64,000 nucleotides of DNA from an uncultured Pelagibacteraceae bacterium (GTDB lineage: Bacteria > Pseudomonadota > Alphaproteobacteria > Pelagibacterales > Pelagibacteraceae). The stretch spans positions 1 through 64,000 of the forward strand of contig CACIMN010000001.1 in NCBI GenBank assembly GCA_902587755.1, in the 5' to 3' direction. Below, piece by piece: positions 8,310 through 16,653 of the stretch. Numbering within the stretch: position 1 is the stretch's first letter; each line of letters begins with the position of its first letter. The notes beneath the pieces were generated by a model. That model searched no databases and was not told the origin of the DNA. It was given only the letters and a program-made list of their open reading frames with translations. The position numbers and the translations under genes are program-made.

Positions 8310-9364
8310 TAATTTATACCCAGCATTTTTTTATTAGCTTCAATATCAGCACCACTTCCTGCAAAATCATCAAAAGCTTTTTCTGTAGTATTGATAATAT
8401 GATTTTTAATAAATTCAGCTCCTTCTCTTGCGCCATCTTCTGGATGTTTTAAACAGCACTCCCATTCAAGAACTGCCCAACCATCATAACCATATGAAGT
8501 AAATTTTGAAAAAATTGACTTAAAATCTACTTGTCCATCACCAAGAGATCTAAATCTACCTGCTCTGTTAACCCAAGATTGAAATCCACCATACACTCCT
8601 TGTTTTCCAGAAGGATTTAACTCTGCATCTTTAACATGGAACATTTTTATTTTTTCATGATAAATATCTATGTGAGCCAAGTAATCTAAATTCTGTAAAA
8701 CATAATGACTAGGATCATAAAGCATATTGCATCTTTTATGGTTACCAACTTTTTCTAAAAACATTTCAAATGTAATACCATCGTGAAGATCTTCACCTGG
8801 ATGTATCTCGTAACAGAGATCAACTCCATTTTGATCAAATTGATCTAGAATTGGTTTCCATCGATTTGAAAGCTCATTAAATGCATTTTCAATTAATCCT
8901 TCAGGTCTTTGTGGCCAAGGATAAACATAAGGCCAAGCAAGTGCTCCTGAAAAAGTAACATGCCTATCTAACCCAAGATTTTTTGAGGCCTTAGCTGCCA
9001 TCATTAATTGATTTACTGCCCACTCTTGTCTCGCTTTTGGATTGCCTCTAACCTCAGGTGCTGCAAATCCATCAAATGCTGTGTCGTATGCTGGGTGTAC
9101 TGCAACCAACTGTCCTTGAAGATGTGTTGATAGTTCTGTGATTTCGAGATTATATTTTTTTGTTACGCCTTTAATTTCATCACAATAATCTTTGCTCTCA
9201 GATGCTTTCTTTAGATCAATTAATCTAGCATCCCAACTCGGAATTTGAACACCTTTATAACCTAATGAAGATACCCACTTACAAATATTATCTAAAGAAT
9301 TGAATGGTGCATCTTCACCTACAAATTGTGCTAGGAAAATTGCAGGACCTTTTATATTGTTCAT
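8309..9364 (-). CDS. Sugar phosphate isomerase/epimerase-like TIM barrel protein
   Basis: This 351-aa protein belongs to the xylose-isomerase-like AP-endonuclease 2 fold. The four metal-ligand strands are visible: Glu in DLCYEIHPGED, Asp in MLYDPSHYVL, His in KMFHVKDAEL, and Glu in AVLEWECCL. It probably isomerises, epimerises or dehydrates an oxidised sugar made by the downstream Gfo/Idh enzyme. It is first in a leftward two-gene operon and is separated by 113 bases from the divergent solute-binding-protein gene, so both likely respond to the same substrate. The exact reaction is not deducible. Confidence 0.88.
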   Translation of the reverse strand: MNNIKGPAIFLAQFVGEDAPFNSLDNICKWVSSLGYKGVQIPSWDARLIDLKKASESKDYCDEIKGVTKKYNLEITELSTHLQGQLVAVHPAYDTAFDGFAAPEVRGNPKARQEWAVNQLMMAAKASKNLGLDRHVTFSGALAWPYVYPWPQRPEGLIENAFNELSNRWKPILDQFDQNGVDLCYEIHPGEDLHDGITFEMFLEKVGNHKRCNMLYDPSHYVLQNLDYLAHIDIYHEKIKMFHVKDAELNPSGKQGVYGGFQSWVNRAGRFRSLGDGQVDFKSIFSKFTSYGYDGWAVLEWECCLKHPEDGAREGAEFIKNHIINTTEKAFDDFAGSGADIEANKKMLGIN

Positions 9365-9477
9365 AATCTCCCCCTCTCTTTGAATTTATCAACAATTTTT
9401 TTAATAAAAAAATACTAGCAGGCACAACTCATCTTGGGTAGACTATTCTTACGAAAAATAAACTAAGAGGAGATAAA

Positions 9478-10782
9478 ATGAAAAAAATAATGATTTTATT
9501 GTTTGTTTCTCTATTTTCATTCTCTGTAAATTCAAATGCAAAATCTATAACATTAGGATGGGCCGCTTGGGACCCAGCGAATGCTTTGCAAGAGTTAACT
9601 AAAGAATTTACGGCTGAAACTGGAATAGAAGTTAACTTTGAGTTTGTACCGTGGCCAAATTTTGCTGACCGTATGTTAAATGAGCTTAACAACAAAGGTA
9701 AAACATTTGACTTATTAATTGGTGACTCACAATGGATCGGTGCTGGTGCTGTTTATGGACATTATGTAAAGTTAAATGACTTCTTTGATAAAGAAGGAAT
9801 TTCAATGAGTGATTTCTCACCAGCTACAGTTTATGCATATTCGACTTGGCCTAAAGGTAGTGAAAATTATTACGCATTACCTGCTATGGGAGATGCATTA
9901 GCTTGGGCTTATAGAAAAGACTGGTTTGATAGACCAGAACTTAAATCAGAGTTCAAAAAGAAACACGGATATGATCTTGGAGTTCCTGCTAACTGGAATC
10001 AACTATATGATATGTGTACGTTCTTCCAAGGAAGAGAAATTGATGGTCAAAAAAGATATGGGGCTGCAATTAACACAGAACGTGGATCAGAGGGTATTAC
10101 AATGGGTGTTACAGCTGCTATGTATGCATGGGGTATGGAATATGAAAATCCAAACAAACCATACGATATGGAAGGATATTTCAATTCACCACAAGCTGTA
10201 GAAGCAGTTGAGTTTTATAGAAAGTTATATGAAGACTGTGCACCTCCAGGACACTCTGATGCTTACATGGTTGCAAATTTAGATGCTTACAAATCAGGAC
10301 AAGTTGCATTCCAAATGAACTGGTATGCTTTCTGGCCTGGTGTTTCTAAAGAAGACAGTGATGGAAGAGTTAGTGGATTCTTTGCAAATCCAAAACAAAA
10401 TGTTGCAGCTGCAACATTAGGTGGACAAGGGATATCTGTTGTTAAATACTCAGACAAACAAGATCTTGCTCTTGAATACATTAAGTGGTTTGCAAGACCA
10501 GATGTACAACAAAAGTGGTGGGATCTAGGTGGATACTCATGTCATAATGATGTTTTAAATTCACCATCATTTCCAACATCTACTGTTTACGCTCAAGGGT
10601 TCTTGGACTCAATGGGAATTGTCAAAGATTTTTGGCAAGAACCAACATTCGTTGAGTTAATGCTTCCTATGCAAGAAGCAATTCATGACTATGTTGTTAA
10701 TGGAAAAGGAACTGCTAAAGAAGCTCTAGATAAAATTATCGAGGAGTGGGTTGAAGTGTTCGAAGCAGACGGAAAACTTTAA
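9478..10782 (+). CDS. Carbohydrate ABC transporter solute-binding protein (family 1)
   Basis: The 434-aa protein begins with a Sec signal peptide (MKKIMILLFVSLFSFSVNSNA) and has the layout of periplasmic sugar-binding proteins: LGWAAWDPANALQELTKEF near the N terminus and aromatic-rich segments (WYAFWPGVSKED, WWDLGGYSCHND) typical of sugar pockets. A strong ribosome site, AAGAGGAG, lies 5 bases before the ATG. It opens the operon binding protein - permease - permease - small membrane protein - ATPase - ATPase - dhaL - dhaK. The gene content resembles rhizobial glycerol (glpSTPQUV) transporters, suggesting glycerol, another polyol or a small ketose; the ligand is not determined. Confidence 0.9.
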   Translation: MKKIMILLFVSLFSFSVNSNAKSITLGWAAWDPANALQELTKEFTAETGIEVNFEFVPWPNFADRMLNELNNKGKTFDLLIGDSQWIGAGAVYGHYVKLNDFFDKEGISMSDFSPATVYAYSTWPKGSENYYALPAMGDALAWAYRKDWFDRPELKSEFKKKHGYDLGVPANWNQLYDMCTFFQGREIDGQKRYGAAINTERGSEGITMGVTAAMYAWGMEYENPNKPYDMEGYFNSPQAVEAVEFYRKLYEDCAPPGHSDAYMVANLDAYKSGQVAFQMNWYAFWPGVSKEDSDGRVSGFFANPKQNVAAATLGGQGISVVKYSDKQDLALEYIKWFARPDVQQKWWDLGGYSCHNDVLNSPSFPTSTVYAQGFLDSMGIVKDFWQEPTFVELMLPMQEAIHDYVVNGKGTAKEALDKIIEEWVEVFEADGKL

Positions 10783-10810
10783 CATTAATAGTTAAGAAAT
10801 TAAAAAATTA

Positions 10811-10836
10811 GGGGGGGTTAAACCTCCCCTTTTTTT
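10811..10836 (+). terminator. GC-rich hairpin with T-tract after binding-protein gene
   Basis: A 7-base stem of G-run and C-run (one G-T pair) with loop TTAAA is followed by seven T residues, the pattern of an intrinsic terminator. It lies between the binding-protein gene and the first permease on the same strand. It probably ends most transcripts after the binding protein, so that this component is made in excess over membrane and ATPase subunits. Confidence 0.75.
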
Positions 10837-10849
10837 ATTAAAAATTCAT

Positions 10850-11749
10850 ATGAGCGTTAAAAAAAAATTCAAGGGACTTTCTGATAAAGCTGTTGGTTGG
10901 CTTTTTATTGGACCAACTGTGCTTCTGTTGCTGGCTATTAATATTTATCCATTGGTCTATGCAATTAAAATGTCTTTTACAAATTTTTACGCAAATAAAA
11001 TTGGAAGAGAACCTCAGTTCGTTGGTTTAAAAAATTACATTAAAGTCCTTAATAAAGAAGCCATATGGGAAAAAATGCAAGTTACAGCAAGCTTTATGTT
11101 TTGGACTTTGTTACTTCAAGCAATTATAGGTTTGGGTTTAGCTTTACTTCTAAACAGGAAATTTAAAGGTAATGAACTACTAACCACATTAATTGTTTTG
11201 CCCATGATGTTATCACCTGCTGTAGTAGGTGTATTTTGGACTTATCTTTATAATCCCCAAGTTGGTCTATTTAATTACGTGGTTAATTTTTTCTACGATT
11301 TAGGAAGCTTTGACATGATTGGTTCTAGTACTCTTGCTCCTTGGGCTATTGTTATTGTTGATACATGGATGTGGACACCTTTTACAATGTTAATTTGCTT
11401 AGCAGGTCTAAGATCTGTGCCAAATTATTTATATGAAGCAGCAGAAGTTGATAGAGCCAGTAAATGGCAGCAATTCATATATATTACTTTGCCTTCCGTT
11501 CTACCATTTTTATTACTAGCTTTGCTTTTTAGAGGGATTGAGAATTTTAAAATGTTTGACATGGTTGTTGAACTCACCTCTGGAGGACCCGGCTCCGCTA
11601 CAGAGCTTGCTTCAATTAACTTAAAAAGAGAAGCGTTTGAAAAATGGAAAACAGGTTACAGTTCAGCATTTGCTGTTATTCTTTTTGTTACCATATTTGG
11701 TTTCGGAAATGTCTACGTAAAAGTAATGAATAAAATAAAGGAACGCTGA
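10850..11749 (+). CDS. Sugar ABC transporter permease (MalF-type)
   Basis: The 299-aa protein has about six hydrophobic segments and the cytoplasmic EAA loop YEAAEVDRASKWQQFIYITLP that docks the ATPase. LLLLAINIYPLVYAIKMSF near the N terminus and ELTSGGPGSATE near the C terminus are typical of MalF/UgpA-type permeases. The start comes 13 bases after the terminator-like hairpin, and its stop overlaps the next permease start (ATG at 11749). It forms the inner-membrane channel with the following permease. Confidence 0.92.
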   Translation: MSVKKKFKGLSDKAVGWLFIGPTVLLLLAINIYPLVYAIKMSFTNFYANKIGREPQFVGLKNYIKVLNKEAIWEKMQVTASFMFWTLLLQAIIGLGLALLLNRKFKGNELLTTLIVLPMMLSPAVVGVFWTYLYNPQVGLFNYVVNFFYDLGSFDMIGSSTLAPWAIVIVDTWMWTPFTMLICLAGLRSVPNYLYEAAEVDRASKWQQFIYITLPSVLPFLLLALLFRGIENFKMFDMVVELTSGGPGSATELASINLKREAFEKWKTGYSSAFAVILFVTIFGFGNVYVKVMNKIKER

Positions 11750-12693
11750 TGGATACTTCAAGATCATATTTGGAACCGTCTTCTTTTTCAAAAAAAATGG
11801 CTGCTGCTATTATCATAGTTTACGCTGTAATTACTTTGATACCAATATCTTGGATGGTAATGACGAGTTTTAAAAATGTTGATAGTGCTATTTCATATCC
11901 ACCCGAAGTTCTGTTTGAACCATCACTAGAGGGATATGTTAACTTGTTTACTAATAGGTCAAGACAGTCACAAGAATACCTTGATTCATTACCTCCCCCA
12001 AAAAATTGGTATGAAGAACTAGTTAGAAGTAGAGAAATGGTTATAACAGGACCATCAAAATTTTTGGGTAGATACTCAAATTCAATGATAATTGGATTTG
12101 GTTCAACATTTGCATCTGTATTTTTAGGAGCATTGGCTGCATATGCGTTTTCAAGGTTTAGGGTACCTTTAAAAGATGATTTATTATTTTTTATTCTTTC
12201 AACCAGGATGTTTCCCCCAATAGCAGTGGCTGTTCCTATATTTATTATGTATAGAAAATTAGGTCTTGGGGATACTCACCTTGGAATGATTATTTTGTAT
12301 ACGGTTGTAAACTTAAGTTTAGCAGTATGGTTATTAAAAGGATTTATGGATGAAATTCCAAAAGAATATGAAGAAGCAGCTATGATTGATGGATATTCTA
12401 GACTTCAAGCTTTCTTTAAAGTTGTCCTTCCACAAGCAATGACTGGTATAGCTGCAACCGCAATTTTTTGTATGATTTTTTCATGGAACGAATACGCTTT
12501 TGCTGTTTTACTAACCCAATTCAATGCACAAACAGCTCCACCATTTATTCCTACGATCATTGGTGAAGGTGGTCTTGATTGGCCAGCAATTGGTGCTGGA
12601 ACAACTTTATTCCTATTACCTGTTATGATTTTTACAATAATTTTAAGAAAACATCTTTTAAGAGGTATTACCTTTGGAGCAGTAAGAAAATAA
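11749..12693 (+). CDS. Sugar ABC transporter permease (MalG-type)
   Basis: This 314-aa second channel subunit has a first membrane helix at about residues 19-37 and the EAA loop EEAAMIDGYSRLQAFFKVVLP. Between the first and second helices is a long periplasmic stretch (about residues 45-105) rich in Pro, Arg and Ser, larger than in classical MalG proteins. It ends with the MalG-like LLRGITFGAVRK. Its start overlaps the preceding permease and its stop is shared (TAATG) with the 63-aa gene downstream, so these are translationally coupled. Confidence 0.92.
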   Translation: MDTSRSYLEPSSFSKKMAAAIIIVYAVITLIPISWMVMTSFKNVDSAISYPPEVLFEPSLEGYVNLFTNRSRQSQEYLDSLPPPKNWYEELVRSREMVITGPSKFLGRYSNSMIIGFGSTFASVFLGALAAYAFSRFRVPLKDDLLFFILSTRMFPPIAVAVPIFIMYRKLGLGDTHLGMIILYTVVNLSLAVWLLKGFMDEIPKEYEEAAMIDGYSRLQAFFKVVLPQAMTGIAATAIFCMIFSWNEYAFAVLLTQFNAQTAPPFIPTIIGEGGLDWPAIGAGTTLFLLPVMIFTIILRKHLLRGITFGAVRK

Positions 12694-12884
12694 TGCAAGA
12701 AGAAAAGTCATTAATGAGAAAAATATTTAGAAGAGTTTACTGGGAAAACCTATCGACGATATTAATTTTAATTGGGGTTTTCATGTTGTTACAACCATTT
12801 GCGATGTGGATGTTTACTTATTCTTTTATTGTAATTTTAGTAGGAACTATAGGTTTCATAATCACAAGCCACTTTCCGGATTAA
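12693..12884 (+). CDS. 63-aa two-helix membrane protein of the sugar transporter operon
   Basis: An ATG overlapping the upstream permease stop (TAATG at 12691-12695) opens a 63-codon frame. After a basic N terminus (MRKIFRRVYWENL) come two hydrophobic helices, STILILIGVFMLLQPFAMW and FIVILVGTIGFIITS, joined by a short turn. It ends one base before the first ATPase gene. Its place between permease and ATPase genes recalls GlpU, the small membrane protein of rhizobial glycerol transporters, but I cannot show homology. It may be an accessory transporter subunit. Confidence 0.75.
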   Translation: MQEEKSLMRKIFRRVYWENLSTILILIGVFMLLQPFAMWMFTYSFIVILVGTIGFIITSHFPD

Positions 12885-12885
12885 T

Positions 12886-13968
12886 ATGTCTCAAATTAAA
12901 ATAGTAAATTTACAAAAATCATTTGGAGATTTTACTGCAGTTAAAAATTCTAATTTAACGATTAATGATAAAGAGTTTTTTGTTTTACTTGGACCCTCTG
13001 GTTGTGGAAAAACTACAACACTTCGAATGATTGCAGGATTAGAATTACCTACATCTGGTGAGATATATCTTGGAGATGAAGAGGTTGGAATGTTAAGAGC
13101 ATCAGAAAGAGATATTGCTTTTGTTTTTCAATTATTTGCTCTCTATCCACACATGAATGTAAGAAACAACTTATCATTTCCCCTAAAAATGCAAGGTTAT
13201 AAAAAACGTGATATCAAAGGTAGAGTTGAAGAGGCAGCAAAACTTTTAAGAATTGATCATATTTTAAATTCTAACATTTCCTCGCTTTCAGGTGGAGATA
13301 GACAACGGGTGGCTTTAGGTAGAGCGCTTGTTAGGAGACCAAAAGCATTTTTGATGGACGAACCATTGGGAACTTTAGATGCTGAATTTAGGGAATTAAT
13401 GTGCCTAGAATTAAAAAAACTGCATTTGGATATTGCAGCAACTACAGTTTATGTAACTCATGATCAGTTAGAAGCAATGTCATTAGCTGACCGAATTGCA
13501 GTTATGGATGGGGGTGAAATATTACAAGCTGATGAGCCTAATATTATTTATAATAAACCTAAAACTAAATTTGTAGCCTCATTTATAGGATCTCCAGGTA
13601 TGAACTTCTTTGAAGTTAATGAAGGAATTTCTAAAGACCAATCTATTGTAAATATCGAAGGTGCTAAATTTGATATTCCCAAACAACTTGAGGATTCAAA
13701 AGGAAGTAAAAATTTTTTTGGCATACGTCCAGAAAATTTAACTCTTAATAATAATGAAGGTCTTAAAGGGTCGGTTTTTGGAGTAGAGTACTTAGGATCA
13801 AGAAAAATAATTACAATTAAAACAAGTTTAGGTGAAATTAAAGTTAAAACAGATATTTCTGTTAGTGTTAAATTGAATGAGAATGTTCAGGTTAAACCTT
13901 TAAATAATAATATTATTATTTTTGACGGTCAAACAGACAAATCTTTAAACAGTGAGTTTATAAAATAA
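12886..13968 (+). CDS. Sugar ABC transporter ATP-binding protein (first of two)
   Basis: The 360-aa protein has Walker A GPSGCGKTT, Q-loop VFQLFALYPHM, signature LSGGDRQRVALGRAL (Asp where most MalK proteins have Gln), Walker B FLMDEPLGTLDAE and H-loop VTHDQ. A C-terminal regulatory TOBE-like domain follows (about 240-350). The altered signature and the presence of a second, different ATPase directly downstream suggest a heterodimeric ATPase, as in glycerol GlpS/GlpT systems. Its stop overlaps the next ATPase start at 13968. Confidence 0.92.
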   Translation: MSQIKIVNLQKSFGDFTAVKNSNLTINDKEFFVLLGPSGCGKTTTLRMIAGLELPTSGEIYLGDEEVGMLRASERDIAFVFQLFALYPHMNVRNNLSFPLKMQGYKKRDIKGRVEEAAKLLRIDHILNSNISSLSGGDRQRVALGRALVRRPKAFLMDEPLGTLDAEFRELMCLELKKLHLDIAATTVYVTHDQLEAMSLADRIAVMDGGEILQADEPNIIYNKPKTKFVASFIGSPGMNFFEVNEGISKDQSIVNIEGAKFDIPKQLEDSKGSKNFFGIRPENLTLNNNEGLKGSVFGVEYLGSRKIITIKTSLGEIKVKTDISVSVKLNENVQVKPLNNNIIIFDGQTDKSLNSEFIK

Positions 13969-14978
13969 TGGCAAAAGTGGAATTAAAAAAATTATTTAAA
14001 ACTTATAATAAAAAAATTAAAGCTTTGGAGGATATAAATCTTACAATTGAAGATGGTCAATTTTTTGTATTACTAGGTCCATCTGGTGCTGGGAAAACTA
14101 CAACACTTAGATGTATAGCTGGTTTAGAGAAAATTGATTCTGGAGATGTATTATTTAATGATGAAAATATAACCCATGATCAACCTGCTTCAAGAGATGT
14201 GACTTTTGTTTTTCAACAATACTCTCTTTATCCTCATTATACTGTTTATGAAAATCTTGCTTTTCCATTAAGGTCACCGATGAGAAAACTTCCTGAGCAA
14301 GAAATAAAAAATAAAGTTGAGAAAATTGCTGAAATGCTCAAAATTACAAACAAATTAAAAAATAAAGCAACTCAACTTTCGGGTGGAGAAATGCAAAGAG
14401 TAGCTATTGGTAGAGCTCTTGTTCGTGAACCAAATATCTATTTAATGGATGAGCCATTATCTTCATTAGATGCTAAACTAAGAGAAACACTTAGAGTTGA
14501 ATTAAAAAATATTCAATTAAATCTAAACGCTACTATTTTGTATGTTACACATGATCAGGCTGAAGCAACAACATTGGCAGATAAAATTGGAGTTTTAAAA
14601 GAAGGCAAAATTGTTCAAATCGGAACTCCTGAAGAAATTTATGAAAATCCAAATTCAATTTATGTATCCCAAAGATTGGGGTCACCAAAAATAAATATTT
14701 TACCTGGTTCTTTATTTAAACTAGATAACAACATACCAAAAATTGGACTTAGACCAGAAAATATAGAGCTAGGTGACGGACCATACGAAGGAAGGGTTAT
14801 TTCTATAGAAAATTTAGGTTCAGAGACTGTTGTGGCTATTAATTTTCAAGATAATGAAATATTGGCATCAATTCAGGGTAGCTATAAATCATCAATTAAT
14901 GAAAAAATTAATTTTGACTTCAATACAAATAAAGTTTTAAAATTTGATAACATAGACCAAAGGATATATGAGCGTTAG
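13968..14978 (+). CDS. Sugar ABC transporter ATP-binding protein (second of two)
   Basis: This 336-aa protein shows Walker A GPSGAGKTT, Q-loop VFQQYSLYPHY, signature LSGGEMQRVAIGRAL, Walker B YLMDEPLSSLDAK and H-loop VTHDQAEA. The C terminus (about 240-330) is a TOBE domain with IGLRPENIELG. It differs clearly from the preceding ATPase, consistent with paired non-identical subunits. Its 3' end overlaps dhaL by 11 bases, tying transport to the kinase subunits. Confidence 0.92.
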   Translation: MAKVELKKLFKTYNKKIKALEDINLTIEDGQFFVLLGPSGAGKTTTLRCIAGLEKIDSGDVLFNDENITHDQPASRDVTFVFQQYSLYPHYTVYENLAFPLRSPMRKLPEQEIKNKVEKIAEMLKITNKLKNKATQLSGGEMQRVAIGRALVREPNIYLMDEPLSSLDAKLRETLRVELKNIQLNLNATILYVTHDQAEATTLADKIGVLKEGKIVQIGTPEEIYENPNSIYVSQRLGSPKINILPGSLFKLDNNIPKIGLRPENIELGDGPYEGRVISIENLGSETVVAINFQDNEILASIQGSYKSSINEKINFDFNTNKVLKFDNIDQRIYER

Positions 14979-15597
14979 TTTTTTAATTTCTCAAGCAAAA
15001 AATATTCAAATAGTCATTGATGAAAATGCAGCAGAAATTGAAGCACTAGATCAAAATATTGGAGATGGGGATCACATATTTAATGTGCAAAGAGGTCTTA
15101 AGTTAGTAGTTGAGCTTGAAAATGATATTAAAAACCTACCTTTGCAAAAAGGTTTAAATATGATCGCTATGAAAGTCTTGTCAGGTATAGGTGGCTCCTC
15201 TGGAGCTTTGTTTGGAACTTTCTTCATGTCTATGGCTAAAACACCAGATCTAGATAAAAATATAGATTTTAACAAAGCATGTGAAATGGTCATAACAGGA
15301 ATTAATGCAATGAAAGAAAGAGGAAAAGCAGATGTTGGAGAAAAAACTATGATGGATGTTTTAATTCCAGTATCAGAAAAACTTAATGAATTAAAAAGTA
15401 GTAATGCGAATATGAAAGAAGGGTTAAGTGAGATAATAAAAATTGCTGAAGACAGAATGTTATCAACTAAAGACATGCTTGCTACCAAAGGTAGAGCTTC
15501 ATTTTTAGGAGAACGTGCTAAAGGTCATATAGATCCAGGCGCTCGTTCATCACAACTTATAATCGATACAATATGCAAATCACTAATTAACAAATAG
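14968..15597 (+). CDS. dhaL: Dihydroxyacetone kinase-type L subunit (nucleotide-binding)
   Basis: The 209-aa protein matches the DhaL fold: ALDQNIGDGDHIFNVQRG carries the Asp cluster that binds Mg-ADP/ATP, GIGGSSGALFGTFFM binds phosphate, and ATKGRASFLGERAKGHIDPGA is the conserved C-terminal signature. It partners with the DhaK subunit encoded 8 bases downstream. No DhaM phosphotransferase gene is in the window, so the phosphate donor (ATP or phospho-DhaM) is open. Relatives phosphorylate dihydroxyacetone, erythrulose or apulose; the adjacent transporter suggests that the imported compound leads to such a ketose. Confidence 0.92.
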   Translation: MSVSFLISQAKNIQIVIDENAAEIEALDQNIGDGDHIFNVQRGLKLVVELENDIKNLPLQKGLNMIAMKVLSGIGGSSGALFGTFFMSMAKTPDLDKNIDFNKACEMVITGINAMKERGKADVGEKTMMDVLIPVSEKLNELKSSNANMKEGLSEIIKIAEDRMLSTKDMLATKGRASFLGERAKGHIDPGARSSQLIIDTICKSLINK

Positions 15598-15605
15598 GAG
15601 GAAAT

Positions 15606-16598
15606 ATGAAAAAATTTATAAATAATGTTGACGATTTTTTAAAAGAAAGTCTTAATGGATTTGGTAAAGCGCATAATGATATAATCAAAGTAAATTTTGA
15701 GCCAAACTTCATTTCTAGAAAGACAAAAACTAAAGAAGGAAAAGTATCTTTAATTTCAGGTGGAGGAAGTGGACATGAACCTATGCACGGTGGTTTTGTT
15801 GGTCATGGAATGCTAGATGCAGCATGTCCAGGTTTTGTTTTTTCTGCACCCACTCCAGATCAAATGCAAGCAGCTGCTGAACATGTGGATAGCGGAGCTG
15901 GTGTTTTGTTTATAGTTAAAAATTATTCTGGAGATATTATGAATTTTCAAATGGGTGCAGAAATGTACTCAGGTAAAAATGATAGCATCATTACTAACGA
16001 TGATGTTGCCGTTGAGGACTCAACATTTACAACTGGAAGACGTGGTGTCGCCGCAACAGTTTTGGTCGAAAAGATTGTTGGATCACTTGCTGAGAATGGA
16101 GGTTCTTTAGAAGAATGTAAAAAACTCGGTGAAAAAGTAAACAAAAACTCAGGAACCATGGGGGTTGCTTTTACTAGTTGCACAGTTCCTGCTGCAGGCA
16201 AACCAACTTTTGATATTGGAAATGATGAAATGGAATTTGGAGTAGGTATACACGGTGAACCTGGGAGAAAGAGAGAAAAAATTCAACCATCAAAAATAAT
16301 AGTAAATAACATGTTGGAAGCAATAATTGATGATTTAAAACCACAAAAAAATGAAAAGACGCTTCTATTTGTAAATGGTATGGGTGGAACTCCTCTTACT
16401 GAATTATATTTAGTATACGATAATGCTTGTGAAATTTTAAAATCTAAAGGAATTGAAATCACAAGAAGTTTAGTTGGTAATTATTGTACATCACTTGAAA
16501 TGCAAGGAGCATCAATAACACTTCTAAAATGTGATGAGAAAATTTTAAAAAATTGGGATGCACCTGTACATACTGCTGCTATGCGGTGGGGTATGTAG
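15606..16598 (+). CDS. dhaK: Dihydroxyacetone kinase-type K subunit (substrate-binding)
   Basis: The 330-aa length is right for a separate DhaK. SLISGGGSGHEPMHGGFVG forms the N-terminal substrate loop, and GVGIHGEPG contains His216, equivalent to the His that binds the keto group covalently in E. coli DhaK. LFVNGMGGTPLTELYLVY and GNYCTSLEMQGASITLL are conserved C-terminal motifs. An AGGAGG ribosome site precedes the ATG. All catalytic features are kept. It is the last gene of the polyol/ketose transport operon. Confidence 0.93.
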   Translation: MKKFINNVDDFLKESLNGFGKAHNDIIKVNFEPNFISRKTKTKEGKVSLISGGGSGHEPMHGGFVGHGMLDAACPGFVFSAPTPDQMQAAAEHVDSGAGVLFIVKNYSGDIMNFQMGAEMYSGKNDSIITNDDVAVEDSTFTTGRRGVAATVLVEKIVGSLAENGGSLEECKKLGEKVNKNSGTMGVAFTSCTVPAAGKPTFDIGNDEMEFGVGIHGEPGRKREKIQPSKIIVNNMLEAIIDDLKPQKNEKTLLFVNGMGGTPLTELYLVYDNACEILKSKGIEITRSLVGNYCTSLEMQGASITLLKCDEKILKNWDAPVHTAAMRWGM

Positions 16599-16653
16599 AA
16601 ATAATTTTTATTTTTGTTAATATTCGTATTAAATCATTTAATTAAATAAGAAT

